Program-made: the position numbers and the translations under genes | Shown: piece by piece, positions 53,780 through 62,661 of the stretch | Layout: each line of letters opens with the position of its first letter | Numbering within the stretch: position 1 is the stretch's first letter | The notes under the pieces: model-generated | The model's database searches: none | Told to the model about the DNA's origin: nothing | Seen by the model: the letters and a program-made list of their open reading frames with translations, nothing else | Origin: Saccharopolyspora gloriosae | Lineage (GTDB): Bacteria > Actinomycetota > Actinomycetes > Mycobacteriales > Pseudonocardiaceae | DNA: 64,000 nucleotides | Assembly: GCF_014203325.1 (NCBI RefSeq) | Contig: NZ_JACHIV010000001.1 | Span: 1 to 64,000 of the forward strand | Direction: 5' to 3'

Positions 53780-55279
53780 GTGTTCAAGCGAACCGGTCTT
53801 CGGGTGACGGCGGCCGCGTGCTGCGCCGCGGCGTTCCTGGCGACCCCCGCCTCCGCGGGGACCGGCGGTCCGGGGGCTCCGGGGGCGGGTGATCCCTACT
53901 TCCCCGAATACGGCAACGGCGGCTACGACGTGTCGCACTACGACGTGCGGCTGCGCTACGAACCGCGGGACGACCGGCTCGCCGGCACCACGACGATCGT
54001 GGCGAAGCCGACCCAGAACCTCACCGCGTTCAACCTCGACTTCGCGCTGCCGGTGAAGTCGATCCGGGTCAACGGCAACCCCTCGGCCTTCCAGCAGCAG
54101 GGCACCGAACTCACCGTCACGCCGCCCGCCGAACTGCCCGCGGGTGCCGAGGCCACGTTCGTCGTCGACTACGACGGCGTGCCCTCCAGCGTCGAGGTCG
54201 ACGGGCTCAACCCGTGGATCCGCACCTCCGACGGCGCGCTGGCCATCGGCGAGCCGGAGATCTCCGCGTGGTGGTTCCCCGGCAACGACCACCCCAGGGA
54301 CAAGGCCACCTTCGACATCGCCGTCGACGTGCCCGACGGCACCGAGGTGCTGTCCAACGGCGTGAACACCGACACCTCCACGCTGGCCGGTCGCACCACG
54401 TGGAAGTGGCGCACCACCAAGCCGACCGCCACGTACCTGGCCTTCCTGGGCATCGGCCAGTACGCGATCAACACGAAGACCGGCGCCTTCGGGCAGCCTT
54501 TCGTCACCGCCTACGCCGACGGCCTCGGCGAGGTCGAGGGCGCGGCCAAGGCCAGCGTCGAGCGGACCCCGGAGGTGCTGGACTTCCTCGCCGGGCTGTT
54601 CGGCGAGTACCCGTTCGAGGCGCAGGGCGGCGTGGTCCCGGCGGAAGGCCTGAACTTCGCGCTGGAGAACCAGACCAGGCCCACCTACAGCCCGAAGTTC
54701 TTCCAGGACGGGGCCAACACGTCCGTCGTCGTGCACGAGAACGCCCACCAGTGGTTCGGCGACTCGGTGTCGGTGGACACCTGGCGCGACATCTGGCTCA
54801 ACGAGGGCTTCGCCAGCTACTCGGAATGGCTGTGGTCGGAGCAGCAGGGCACCGGAACGGCGCAAGAACTGTTCGACCACTACTACTCGACCGCACCCGA
54901 GGACGCGTTCTGGCAGGTCGCTCCCGGTGAGCCGGGGCCGGACAACATCTTCGGCGACGCCGTGTACGATCGCGGCGCGCTGACCCTGCACGCCCTGCGC
55001 AACGTCATCGGCGACGAAGCGCTGCTCGACGTGGTGCGCACCTGGGTCGAGGACAAGCGGTACTCCACCGGCACCGTGGAGGACTTCATCGCGCTCACCG
55101 AGCAGCGCTCCGGAAAGCAGCTCGACGAGTTCTTCCAGGCGTGGCTGTTCACGCCGGGCAAGCCCGCCGCCACCCCGGAGAACGGGGTCCCGGCATCGGC
55201 CACCCGGGCCGGGGTGGCAGTGCCGGAGGCGGTGGCCGAGATCGACGCCACCCACCGGCACGTGCACGACGACCACTGA
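53780..55279 (+). CDS. Secreted M1-family zinc aminopeptidase
   Basis: A 499-residue protein with a signal peptide (LRVTAAACCAAAFLATPASA), an N-terminal beta domain, the substrate-binding FALEN variant of GAMEN, and the zinc site HENAH (His319, Glu320, His323) with the third ligand Glu342 in LNEGFAS, the exact HExxH-x18-E spacing. It lacks the large C-terminal domain of full-length PepN, so it resembles the shorter secreted bacterial M1 peptidases. The GTG start has GGGAGG upstream. It should cleave N-terminal residues outside the cell. Confidence 0.93.
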   Translation: MFKRTGLRVTAAACCAAAFLATPASAGTGGPGAPGAGDPYFPEYGNGGYDVSHYDVRLRYEPRDDRLAGTTTIVAKPTQNLTAFNLDFALPVKSIRVNGNPSAFQQQGTELTVTPPAELPAGAEATFVVDYDGVPSSVEVDGLNPWIRTSDGALAIGEPEISAWWFPGNDHPRDKATFDIAVDVPDGTEVLSNGVNTDTSTLAGRTTWKWRTTKPTATYLAFLGIGQYAINTKTGAFGQPFVTAYADGLGEVEGAAKASVERTPEVLDFLAGLFGEYPFEAQGGVVPAEGLNFALENQTRPTYSPKFFQDGANTSVVVHENAHQWFGDSVSVDTWRDIWLNEGFASYSEWLWSEQQGTGTAQELFDHYYSTAPEDAFWQVAPGEPGPDNIFGDAVYDRGALTLHALRNVIGDEALLDVVRTWVEDKRYSTGTVEDFIALTEQRSGKQLDEFFQAWLFTPGKPAATPENGVPASATRAGVAVPEAVAEIDATHRHVHDDH

Positions 55280-55333
55280 TCAGCCGTCCGGGTGCCGGGG
55301 CGGCGCGCCCGTCCCGGCACCCGGACGCAGCTT

Positions 55334-56644
55334 TCAGCCGAGGCCGTCGAGCGCTTCGCGGACCGGCAGCATCTTCGCCGCCGCCTCCGCGACCTCCAGG
55401 TCCGGATCGGAACCGGCGACGATGCCGCCCCCGGCGAACAACCGGGCCCGCCCGCCCGCGCCGCCGGGGGAACCGCCGTCCTCGATCTGCGCGCAGCGCA
55501 ACGCGATCCCCAGCTCCCCGTTGCCCGCGTCGTCCACCCAGCCGACGGGGCCGCTGTAGCGACCGCGGTCCATGCCTTCCAAGCGTCCGATCAGCGAGAC
55601 CGCCGCGGGAGTGGGCGTCCCGCCGACCGCGGCGCTCGGGTGCACCGCGGCAGCCAGCCGCAGCAACGCCGCCACGCCGTTGCTCGCCGCGTGCTCGTGC
55701 AGTTCACCGGTGATGTGCGACGCCAGGTGCAACACGTTGCGCAGCCGCAGCACCTCCGGCCGTTCCGGCACCGCCAGCTCACCGCAGAACGGCCGGAGCT
55801 CGGCGGCCAGCGACTCGGTGGCGAAGGCGTGCTCCGACAGGTCCTTCGCCGACCCGAGCAGGGTGGAGGCGAGTTCGTCGGCGCTGACACCGGGTCGCGG
55901 CCACGTCGTCCCGGCCAGCACCCGCGACCGGATGCGCCGCCCCGTGCGCTCCAGCAGCAGCTCCGGCGTCGCCCCCACCAGGCCGTCCACCGCGAAGCTC
56001 CAGCAACCGGGATAGCGCGCCGCGAGATTGCCCAGCAGGTAGCGGGCGTCCAGCGGTTCGGCCGTGGTCGCCAGCAGGTCGTGCGCCAGCACCACCTTCC
56101 GCACCGCCTCGCCGTCCGAGCCGATCGCGTGACCGGAACCCCCCGGGCCCAAGATCCGCACCGCCTCGGCCACCGACCGCCGGTACCGCTCGGGGGACAC
56201 GGCGCCCGCGTCGTAGCGGACCGCGCCGGGCTCGCCCACCGGCAGCCGAGGAGCCGTCGACGGCTGACCCACGGTCGTGATCCAGCGGACGCCGTCGCGG
56301 GACCCCACCACGACCTCCGGCACGACGACCACGGAATCGCCCGGCCGATCGGCGAACGCGAAGCTGGTGAACGCCACCGGGCCGGTGCCCGGCAACCGCA
56401 CCTCGTCGTGCACCTCCACGCGTTCGCACCAGGAGTGCCACCAGGCGTCGGCCGCCGCGAACCGCTCCGGCCCCGAAGTGTCCAGCCGAGCCGCGCACCC
56501 CCAGCCGACCAGACCCTCCCCGCCGCGGACCCAGCTGACCGGGGACCGGTCGGGCAGCAGCTCCAGCAGCGCCGCGGTGCGCCGCGGGTCGTCCTCGGGG
56601 ATCGCGACGGTGCGGACGGTCAGCGGACTCGGGGATGTCGCCAC
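55334..56644 (-). CDS. Isochorismate synthase
   Basis: It converts chorismate to isochorismate for MenD. The 436-residue chorismate-binding enzyme has SFAVDGLVGATPELLLER, RVLAGTTWPR, HLASHITGELHE, HPSAAVGGTPTPAAV and ELGIALRCAQIE, ending in the GGGIVAGSDPDLEVAEAAAK block. Residues typical of isochorismate rather than anthranilate synthase are present, but MenF, EntC and DhbC cannot be separated by eye. Location among men genes supports the menaquinone role. It is convergent with the M1 peptidase gene. Confidence 0.9.
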   Translation of the reverse strand: MATSPSPLTVRTVAIPEDDPRRTAALLELLPDRSPVSWVRGGEGLVGWGCAARLDTSGPERFAAADAWWHSWCERVEVHDEVRLPGTGPVAFTSFAFADRPGDSVVVVPEVVVGSRDGVRWITTVGQPSTAPRLPVGEPGAVRYDAGAVSPERYRRSVAEAVRILGPGGSGHAIGSDGEAVRKVVLAHDLLATTAEPLDARYLLGNLAARYPGCWSFAVDGLVGATPELLLERTGRRIRSRVLAGTTWPRPGVSADELASTLLGSAKDLSEHAFATESLAAELRPFCGELAVPERPEVLRLRNVLHLASHITGELHEHAASNGVAALLRLAAAVHPSAAVGGTPTPAAVSLIGRLEGMDRGRYSGPVGWVDDAGNGELGIALRCAQIEDGGSPGGAGGRARLFAGGGIVAGSDPDLEVAEAAAKMLPVREALDGLG

Positions 56645-56705
56645 GCGTAGAGCCTAGGTGCGGCTGCCCGAGGAGGTCATGACCCGGCTCCTACAATCGG
56701 CGATC

Positions 56706-57185
56706 GTGGCGAGCGACGAGGTGCCCCCGGAGGCGACCGACACCGACGACGGCGGGCACCGGTGGACGGCGCGGCGCGTCCGACGAGCCTGCGCCCGCGG
56801 TGTCCTGGTCCTCGGCGTGCTGCTGACCGTGCTCGGCCTGTCCGTGGTCGTGGCCTGCGCCATCGACGACCGCACCATCGCCGAATCCCAGGGCGACGGG
56901 GTGGCCGAAGTGCTGGACACCTCGCTGACCCGCACCGTCGTCCGGTTCAGCACCCCCGAAGGCCGGGTGCACATCCCGCAGGACGGCGTGCTCTACCCCG
57001 GTGGCCTGCAACAAGGCCAGTTCGTGCGCGTCGAGTACGACACCCGCAACCCCGACCTGGTCCGCGTCGCGGGCCGCGGCATGGTGCTGTCCCTGCTGCC
57101 GGTGGCCGGCTGGCTCGCCGGGCTCTGGGTCGTCGTCGGCGGAGCGCACTGGCTGTTGCGCCGTCCCGCGCCGGTCGAACGCTGA
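56706..57185 (+). CDS. DUF3592-like two-helix membrane protein
   Basis: A 159-residue protein: helix 1 (GVLVLGVLLTVLGLSVVVACA), an external domain (GDGVAEVLDTSLTRTVVRFSTPEGRVHIPQDGVLYPGGLQQGQFVRVEYD) and helix 2 (GMVLSLLPVAGWLAGLWVVVGGAHWLL), the DUF3592 pattern. The start is uncertain: GTG 56706 lies 8 nt after TACAAT (leaderless), while ATG 56679 has AGGAGG only 2 nt upstream. Function is unknown. Confidence 0.75.
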   Translation: MASDEVPPEATDTDDGGHRWTARRVRRACARGVLVLGVLLTVLGLSVVVACAIDDRTIAESQGDGVAEVLDTSLTRTVVRFSTPEGRVHIPQDGVLYPGGLQQGQFVRVEYDTRNPDLVRVAGRGMVLSLLPVAGWLAGLWVVVGGAHWLLRRPAPVER

Positions 57186-57370
57186 ACAACCGGGAATTCC
57201 GTCCCTTCCGCGCCGCCCGGCACGGCGGCCACAGTGGGCTCAGGTGACCCCGCGGTAGCGGGTGAACCGGGTGGGGCCGACGGCCGCACCAGCGAGTGTC
57301 AAGTGGTCTCGCGACCAGCGGTCCAGCCCGCACCACCGGGTGCGACCCCCGCGAGGTGGGTGAGCGCGTC

Positions 57371-58351
57371 ATGGACACGATGAACTTCGGAACGGACGAC
57401 CGGTGGTCCGGCCGGGTCGCCGCCGCCGGAAACCCGGACAGGTGGCCGGCATCGGACGGTGCGACGGCCGCCGACCCCGGCGGGCAGGACACGCCCGCGC
57501 CGGAGACGAAGCGACCCGAGTGGGTCCTGGGAGTCCCGGCAGCCCCTGCGGAGAACCGGGCCGTGCCGGACGGGGCGGCCCCCGCGGACCTCGCGCGGTA
57601 CTGCCTGATGCTGGGCGACGACGCGCTGCTGCTGGCGCACCGCCTGTCCGCGTGGGGCGTGCGGGGCCCCGACCTGGAAGAGGGCGCCGCGCTCGCGGCG
57701 ATCACCGTGGACCTGCTCGACCAGGCCCGGCCGCTGCTGGCCCGCGCCGCCGAACTCGAAGGCGCTGGCCGCGACGCCGACGGGCTCGCCTACCACCGCG
57801 ACAGCAGCCGGTTCCGCAACGTCCGGCTCGCCGAGATCGACTGCGGTCCGGGCCCCGGCGGCGACTTCGCCCTGACCGTCGCCCGGTTGCTGCTGTTCGC
57901 CTCGTGGCGCCACGCCGTGTTCGAGCGGCTCGCCGGCACCCGCGACCCGGTCCTGTCGGCCATCGCCATGCGGACCTGGCGGGTGCTGCTGCGCCACCGC
58001 GAGCACGCCGCGCAGTGGGTGATCAGGCTCGGCGACGGCGGACCTGAGTCGCGCACCCGGATGCTCGACGCGCTGCAACGGCTGTGGCCGCTGACCGGTG
58101 AGCTGTTCGCGGTGCACCCGGTGGAGCGCAGGCTGGCCGCGGCGAACTGCGCGGTGGCCCCCGACGTGGTGCGCGCCGACGTGGCCGCGGTGCTGGACGA
58201 AACGCTGTCGGTGGCCCGGCTCGACCTGCCCGACCTCACCGAAGTGCCCTGGACGGGCACCGGGGGGCGCTACGGCGCGCACACCGAGTCGATGCCGTTC
58301 GTGCTCGCCGACATGCAGCACCTGGTGCGGGCCGATCCGGTCGAACCGTGA
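57371..58351 (+). CDS. paaC: Orphan phenylacetyl-CoA epoxidase subunit C (PaaC/PaaI) homologue
   Basis: A 326-residue protein. From about residue 75 it matches PaaC: YCLMLGDDALLLAHRLSAWG, ITVDLLDQARPLLARAAELEG, GLAYHRDSSRFRNVRLAEIDCG, FALTVARLLLFASWR and HAAQWVIRLGDG, ending LWPLTGELF. PaaC is the ferritin-like structural subunit that pairs with catalytic PaaA, but no paaA, B, D or E is nearby. Residues 1-75 are a disordered extension. The ATG start has GAGGTG upstream. It may have a role other than phenylacetate oxidation. Confidence 0.8.
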   Translation: MDTMNFGTDDRWSGRVAAAGNPDRWPASDGATAADPGGQDTPAPETKRPEWVLGVPAAPAENRAVPDGAAPADLARYCLMLGDDALLLAHRLSAWGVRGPDLEEGAALAAITVDLLDQARPLLARAAELEGAGRDADGLAYHRDSSRFRNVRLAEIDCGPGPGGDFALTVARLLLFASWRHAVFERLAGTRDPVLSAIAMRTWRVLLRHREHAAQWVIRLGDGGPESRTRMLDALQRLWPLTGELFAVHPVERRLAAANCAVAPDVVRADVAAVLDETLSVARLDLPDLTEVPWTGTGGRYGAHTESMPFVLADMQHLVRADPVEP

Positions 58352-58508
58352 TGATTCCGTTTCCGCGAATGAGTACTTTCCCGCAGGATCCGCCGCGGCG
58401 GTGCGGGCAAAGTGGGTGCGATGCCGGGAAGAACCCGGCGGGTCCGCCGCAGGACCGTCTTGGGGGCGAAGGTGGTACGCGGAAACCGAACGGAAGGCGC
58501 AACTGGAG

Positions 58509-59156
58509 ATGGACGGTTTCTGGTTGGCAGTGCTAGTGGGAACGTTCGCGGGTGGCGCCGGCGCGGCGGGCACGCTGCTGGCCTGCCGCCTGCTGCGGAA
58601 GCGGTCGGCGCCCCCTGAACCGGTCGTGCCGCCCCGACCGGCAGTGGAGATCCGCGGAGATCACGGGCTCGGTGAACCGGGCCGGGTCGACACCTTGCTC
58701 CGCGACCTGCACCGGTGCGAGCAGGCGGTGGCGCGGGCCAGGTGCGCCGTCGAATCGGTGTCGTCGGCCCGAGCGCGCGAAGCCCTGCTGATGGTGGTCC
58801 GCCGGATGGACGCCGAGCTCCCCAGCGTGGAGGCCCTCGTGGAAGTGGGGCGCGGCCTCGGTGCCGGAGCCCCGCGGGGCCTGCCGGACGCGGAACGCGG
58901 CGACGTCGTGCTGCGCAGGGTGCACGTCCAGATCGCCGACGTCGCCGAGCGCTTCGGCATGATCACCGATCACGTGCTGGACATCGTCGTCGACCTCGTC
59001 GCCGCACCGGACCTGCACCGGATGCACCACGAGGTCGCCGTGCTGCGCGACCAGTTCCCGCTGCTGCGGCCCATGTCAGCGGTGTTCGGCCCCGGCGAGC
59101 GGGCAACGGGAGGCGCCGCGCACGACCTCTCGGCTCCCGCGATGTCCGCTTTTTGA
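58509..59156 (+). CDS. Membrane-anchored hypothetical protein
   Basis: A 215-residue protein: one N-terminal helix (WLAVLVGTFAGGAGAAGTLLAC), then a soluble, mainly helical domain (LLRDLHRCEQAVARARCAVESVSSARAREALLMVVRRMDAELPSVEALVEVG...). No family recognised. ATG 58509 is used; the nearest Shine-Dalgarno-like GGAAGG is about 13 nt upstream. It is convergent with the IMPase gene across repeat copy E. Confidence 0.7.
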   Translation: MDGFWLAVLVGTFAGGAGAAGTLLACRLLRKRSAPPEPVVPPRPAVEIRGDHGLGEPGRVDTLLRDLHRCEQAVARARCAVESVSSARAREALLMVVRRMDAELPSVEALVEVGRGLGAGAPRGLPDAERGDVVLRRVHVQIADVAERFGMITDHVLDIVVDLVAAPDLHRMHHEVAVLRDQFPLLRPMSAVFGPGERATGGAAHDLSAPAMSAF

Positions 59157-59386
59157 TGTCTTGTTCTTGGCGTGAGCAGGGGTCGGGTGGCGGAACCTCA
59201 GTCGTCTTCTCGCTGCGGGATCTTTTTCCCGAGTGGCTCCGCCACGAGGGAAAAAGCTGTCCTCGCGAGAAGACGACTGAGAACCCGCGGGTGGTCTTCT
59301 TGCTCAGGCTGGTCACTGCTCAGCGGCTTCGCCGCTGACAGGACAACTGCCAGGAACGCCGCTCACGTGCGAAGGCAAGATCAAAG
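59151..59386 (-). repeat. Repeat copy E, whole element with TTTGATG/GATCAAAG ends
   Basis: The same parts as copy D in the same order: TTTGATG, TTGTTCTTGG, TGAGCAGGG, GGTGGCGGAACC, palindrome, AACCCGCGG, CTCAGCGGCTTCGCCGCTGACAGGAC and GATCAAAG (59379-59386). The left end overlaps the last codons of the upstream gene, as at menD. Confidence 0.65.
59198..59280 (-). repeat. 83-nt structured palindrome, copy E
   Basis: The perfect 16-bp arms TCAGTCGTCTTCTCGC / GCGAGAAGACGACTGA surround a loop that is nearly the exact reverse complement of copy D's loop (one difference). It lies between convergent genes. Confidence 0.85.
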
Positions 59387-59441
59387 AAAGGCAGTTCTCG
59401 CCACCCGCCGCACCAAACATCGAACGGTCGCGGGAATCCGG

Positions 59442-60308
59442 TCAGCGGGCGGCTTGTTGCCACCATTCGAGTACGTCACCGGCGACCGCCGGGCCCGCCA
59501 CCAGCAGGCCGCCCATCGGCAGGGTCGCCGGTTCGCCGCGGCGGTCGAGCACGGCGGCGCCGGATTCGACGGCGAGCGCCAACGCGCCCGCGACGTCCCA
59601 CTCCTCGTAGGAGTCCAGCACCGCCGCCGTCGCGTGGCCCAGCGCGACCTGCGCGATCGCCAACGCCGGGGAACCCAGCAGCCGCACGCCCACCTGGGCT
59701 TTCGTCGCGTTGCTGATGAACCGGTCCATCCCCGGCCACGTCCCGCCGCGGGTGAGTTCGGTGCACACGATGCCGGCGCGGGTCTCCTGCTGATCGGCGA
59801 GCCGCACCGGGGTGCCGTTGGCGCGCATGCCCCGGCCGCGCGCCGCCGCGTAGATCTGCGACCGGTACGGGTCGGCCACCACGCCCACCACCGGCCCGTG
59901 CTCGTCGAGCATCGCGAGGCTGTAGGCGCACCACGGCATCCCGGCCACGTAGTTCGCGGTCCCGTCCACCGGGTCCACCGACCAGCGGTACCGGGCCGAA
60001 CCGGAGCGGGCGGTGAGCTGGTCGGCGACCGACGTGGACCATTCCGGGTCCGAGTCGAACTCTTCGCCGAACACCGGGACGCCGGGGAATTCGTCGCCCA
60101 GCACGCGGCGCGTGTGCCGTTCCAATGTGCGGCCCGTGTCCGTGACCCAGTCGAACGGCGACTCCGACGCCGCGGGCCTCGCCCCCCGCCCCGCCGTCGC
60201 GGTGATCACGTCGGCGGCGTCGTTCGCGAGCCGCCCCGCCACTTCCAGCGCACGGGAGATCAGTCCGGGCTCGATGTCGTGGGAAGGCTGCGAAGGCAAG
60301 ACCGTCAT
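59442..60308 (-). CDS. Inositol monophosphatase family protein
   Basis: A 288-residue Mg2+-dependent phosphatase. Metal ligands are visible in FGEEF, WSVDPVDGTANYVAGMP and EEWDVAGALALAVESGA, the three IMPase motifs. The substrate could be inositol phosphate (relevant to mycothiol and phosphatidylinositol), histidinol phosphate or PAP. ATG 60308 fits the family N-terminus. It is divergent from the glycosyltransferase gene. Confidence 0.9.
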   Translation of the reverse strand: MTVLPSQPSHDIEPGLISRALEVAGRLANDAADVITATAGRGARPAASESPFDWVTDTGRTLERHTRRVLGDEFPGVPVFGEEFDSDPEWSTSVADQLTARSGSARYRWSVDPVDGTANYVAGMPWCAYSLAMLDEHGPVVGVVADPYRSQIYAAARGRGMRANGTPVRLADQQETRAGIVCTELTRGGTWPGMDRFISNATKAQVGVRLLGSPALAIAQVALGHATAAVLDSYEEWDVAGALALAVESGAAVLDRRGEPATLPMGGLLVAGPAVAGDVLEWWQQAAR

Positions 60309-60509
60309 GCCGCTCCAGTGTCGTGACCCCCGGTGTATGCGAAGCCACACCGAGGTGGACGCGGAAAGAGGACCTGCCGACCTTTGCCCTCGCCGATCCG
60401 CGCCGCGAGCGGGACGGGGCGGGGCAGTTGGCCGGTATTTACGTTCGTGTTCCGAGCGGTGTCACGCGGGGGACGTCTGGGCGCCGAGGTCGGGCGGGAC
60501 CGTGTCGTC

Positions 60510-61640
60510 GTGCGCATCGCCATCGTGTCGGAGAGTTTCCTACCGCAGGTAAACGGGGTCACGAACTCCGTGCTGCGGGTGATCGAGCACGTGCGTCGCC
60601 GGGGTGATGAGGCTCTGGTGATCGCTCCGGGTGCCGGGCCGGAGGAGTACGAGGGCACTCCGGTGATCCGGTTGCCCGCGGTGGACCTCCCGGTGGTGTC
60701 GTCGCTGCCGATCGGGTTCCCGACCCGGCGGTTGCTGCAGGGGCTGCAGGACTTCGGGCCGGACGTCGTGCACTTGGCTTCGCCGTTCGTGGTGGGCGCT
60801 CGGGGGCTCGCGGCGGCGCGGAAGCTGGGCGTGCCGACGGTCGCCGTGTACCAGACCGACGTCGCCGGGTTCGCCGAGTCGTACGGGCTGGGCCTGACGG
60901 CGCGCGCCGCGTGGCGCTGGACGCGGCGGCTGCACTGCGGGGCGGACCGCACGCTCGCGCCGTCGACCTGGGCGGCGGAGGCGTTGCGGCAGCACGGCGT
61001 GCCCCGGGTGCACCGGTGGGGCCGCGGCGTGGACACGGCCCGGTTCCACCCGGCGAAGCGCGACGAGTCGTTGCGCGCCGAGCTCGCTCCCGGCGGGGAG
61101 CTGCTGGTCGGCTACGTCGGCAGGCTCGCCCCGGAGAAGCACATCGAGCGGCTCGCCGCGCTCAACGACGTGCCGGGGGTGCGGGTCGTGGTCGTCGGCG
61201 ACGGGCCGCAGCGGGAGGCGCTGGCCGCGGAGCTGCCCGGAGCCGCTTTCCTGGGGCTGCGCACGGGTGACGAGCTGGCGCGGATCTACGCGAGCCTCGA
61301 CGTGTTCGTGCACACCGGCCCGTACGAGACGTTCTGCCAGTCGGTGCAGGAGGCGATGGCCGCCGGGATCCCCGCGATCGCGCCGGACGCGGGCGGCCCC
61401 CGCGACCTCGTGCTGCCGGGGCGGACCGGCTACCTGCTGCCGCCGCACGACGAGGCCGCGTACGCCGAGCGGTTGCGCGCGGCCGTCGGCGCGCTGCGCG
61501 ATCCGGCGTTGCGGGCGCGCTTCGGCGCCGCCGCGCGGGAGTCCGTCGCGCAGCGCACCTGGCCCGCGTTGTGCGAGCAGCTGATCGGCCACTACGGGGA
61601 GGTCATCGGGCGGCCCCGGGCCGACCGGTTGGCCGCGTGA
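60510..61640 (+). CDS. GT4 mannosyltransferase (MgtA/PimB-like)
   Basis: A 376-residue GT-B glycosyltransferase: VRIAIVSESFLPQVNGVTNSV, HLASPFVVGARGL, YQTDVAGFAESYGL, WGRGVDTARFHP, YVGRLAPEKHIERL, and the E-x7-E motif in PYETFCQSVQEAMAAGIPAIAPDAGG. It matches Rv0557 (MgtA), a GDP-Man-dependent mannosyltransferase acting on lipid acceptors in phospholipid or lipoglycan synthesis, and sits, as there, just ahead of menG. The GTG start has only a weak Shine-Dalgarno. Confidence 0.88.
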   Translation: MRIAIVSESFLPQVNGVTNSVLRVIEHVRRRGDEALVIAPGAGPEEYEGTPVIRLPAVDLPVVSSLPIGFPTRRLLQGLQDFGPDVVHLASPFVVGARGLAAARKLGVPTVAVYQTDVAGFAESYGLGLTARAAWRWTRRLHCGADRTLAPSTWAAEALRQHGVPRVHRWGRGVDTARFHPAKRDESLRAELAPGGELLVGYVGRLAPEKHIERLAALNDVPGVRVVVVGDGPQREALAAELPGAAFLGLRTGDELARIYASLDVFVHTGPYETFCQSVQEAMAAGIPAIAPDAGGPRDLVLPGRTGYLLPPHDEAAYAERLRAAVGALRDPALRARFGAAARESVAQRTWPALCEQLIGHYGEVIGRPRADRLAA

Positions 61641-61654
61641 GCGCGCGCTGCACG

Positions 61655-61660
61655 TAGGCT
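61655..61660 (+). promoter_or_regulatory. -10 hexamer of a probable leaderless menG promoter
   Basis: TAGGCT lies 6 nt before GTG 61667, with no Shine-Dalgarno. Confidence 0.5.
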
Positions 61661-61666
61661 GCACGG

Positions 61667-62356
61667 GTGTCTCGTGCCGGTTTGGACAAGGATCCGCAAG
61701 CGGTCGCCGCGATGTTCGACGGCGTCGCGAAGCGCTACGACCTGACGAACACGGTGATGTCGTTCGGCCAGGACCGGCGGTGGCGGCAGATCACCCGGCA
61801 GGCGCTCGACCCGAAGCCGACGGAGCGGGTCCTGGACCTGGCCGCGGGCAGCGGGGTGTCGACCGCGGAGCTCGCGCGTTCCGGCGCGTGGTGCGTGGCC
61901 GCGGACTTCTCGCTCGGGATGTTGTCGGTGGGGCGGGACCGCGGGCTGCCGATGGTGGCCGCCGACGCGCTGCACCTGCCGTTCGCGGACGCCTCGTTCG
62001 ACGCGGCGACGATCTCGTTCGGCCTGCGCAACGTGGTGGACACCGTGGCGGGGCTGCGGGAGATGGCGCGTGTCGTGCGCCCCGGCGGCCGGCTCGTGGT
62101 GTGCGAGTTCTCCACGCCCACCTGGGAACCGTTCCGCACGGTCTACATGAACTACGTGATGCGGGCGCTCCCGCCCATCGCGCGCGCCGTGTCGTCCAAC
62201 CCCGACGCGTACGTCTACCTGGCAGAGTCCATCCGGTCCTGGCCGGACCAGCAGGCGCTGTCGACGAAGATCGCCGAAGCGGGCTGGTCCAAGGTCGCCT
62301 GGCGAGACCTCATGGGCGGAGCCGTAGCAGTCCACCGAGCCTTCAAACCCGAATAA
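61667..62356 (+). CDS. menG: Demethylmenaquinone methyltransferase
   Basis: MenG (UbiE family) methylates demethylmenaquinone with SAM in the last menaquinone step. The 229-residue protein has [28 protein letters not shown] motif [38 protein letters not shown], and [12 protein letters not shown] 61667 matches the family start and a leaderless -10. Confidence 0.96.
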   Translation: MSRAGLDKDPQAVAAMFDGVAKRYDLTNTVMSFGQDRRWRQITRQALDPKPTERVLDLAAGSGVSTAELARSGAWCVAADFSLGMLSVGRDRGLPMVAADALHLPFADASFDAATISFGLRNVVDTVAGLREMARVVRPGGRLVVCEFSTPTWEPFRTVYMNYVMRALPPIARAVSSNPDAYVYLAESIRSWPDQQALSTKIAEAGWSKVAWRDLMGGAVAVHRAFKPE

Positions 62357-62394
62357 GGCCACCCCGGCAAACCCGAGGCGGACGGGCAACCCCA

Positions 62395-62504
62395 CACCAA
62401 CCTCGCGGCCAAAGCCCGTGCCTTTGCGGCGAAGCCGTGCTCTGGGCGGCGAAGCCACGCCTGCCTTGCGGCCGAAGGCCGTGCCTGTATGTGCGAAGCA
62501 CATA
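62395..62504 (+). repeat. Micro-hairpin array and variant GAA-loop hairpin of repeat copy F
   Basis: A short array (GCGGCGAAGCCG, GGCGGCGAAGCC, GGCCGAAGGCC) ends in TATGTGC-GAA-GCACATA (62488-62504), where copies A, B and C have ATTCGC-GAA-GCGAAT. The stem has changed on both sides while the loop and the following AGCCCACGTC are kept. Confidence 0.75.
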
Positions 62505-62537
62505 GCCCACGTCCAAAAGGTGACAACCCGCGGGTTC

Positions 62538-62620
62538 TCAGCTTCCTTCTCGCGAGGACAGCTTTTTCCCTCGTGGCGGAGCCACTTGGGAAAAAGATCC
62601 CGCAGCGAGAAGGAAGCTGA
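62538..62620 (+). repeat. 83-nt structured palindrome, copy F
   Basis: The arms are identical to copy B (TCAGCTTCCTTCTCGC / GCGAGAAGGAAGCTGA), with the conserved loop, 33 nt after the small hairpin. It lies between convergent menG and the AtuA-linked gene. Confidence 0.85.
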
Positions 62621-62661
62621 GGTTCCGCCACCCGACCCCAAAGCAAAACGACCGGCTCGAC

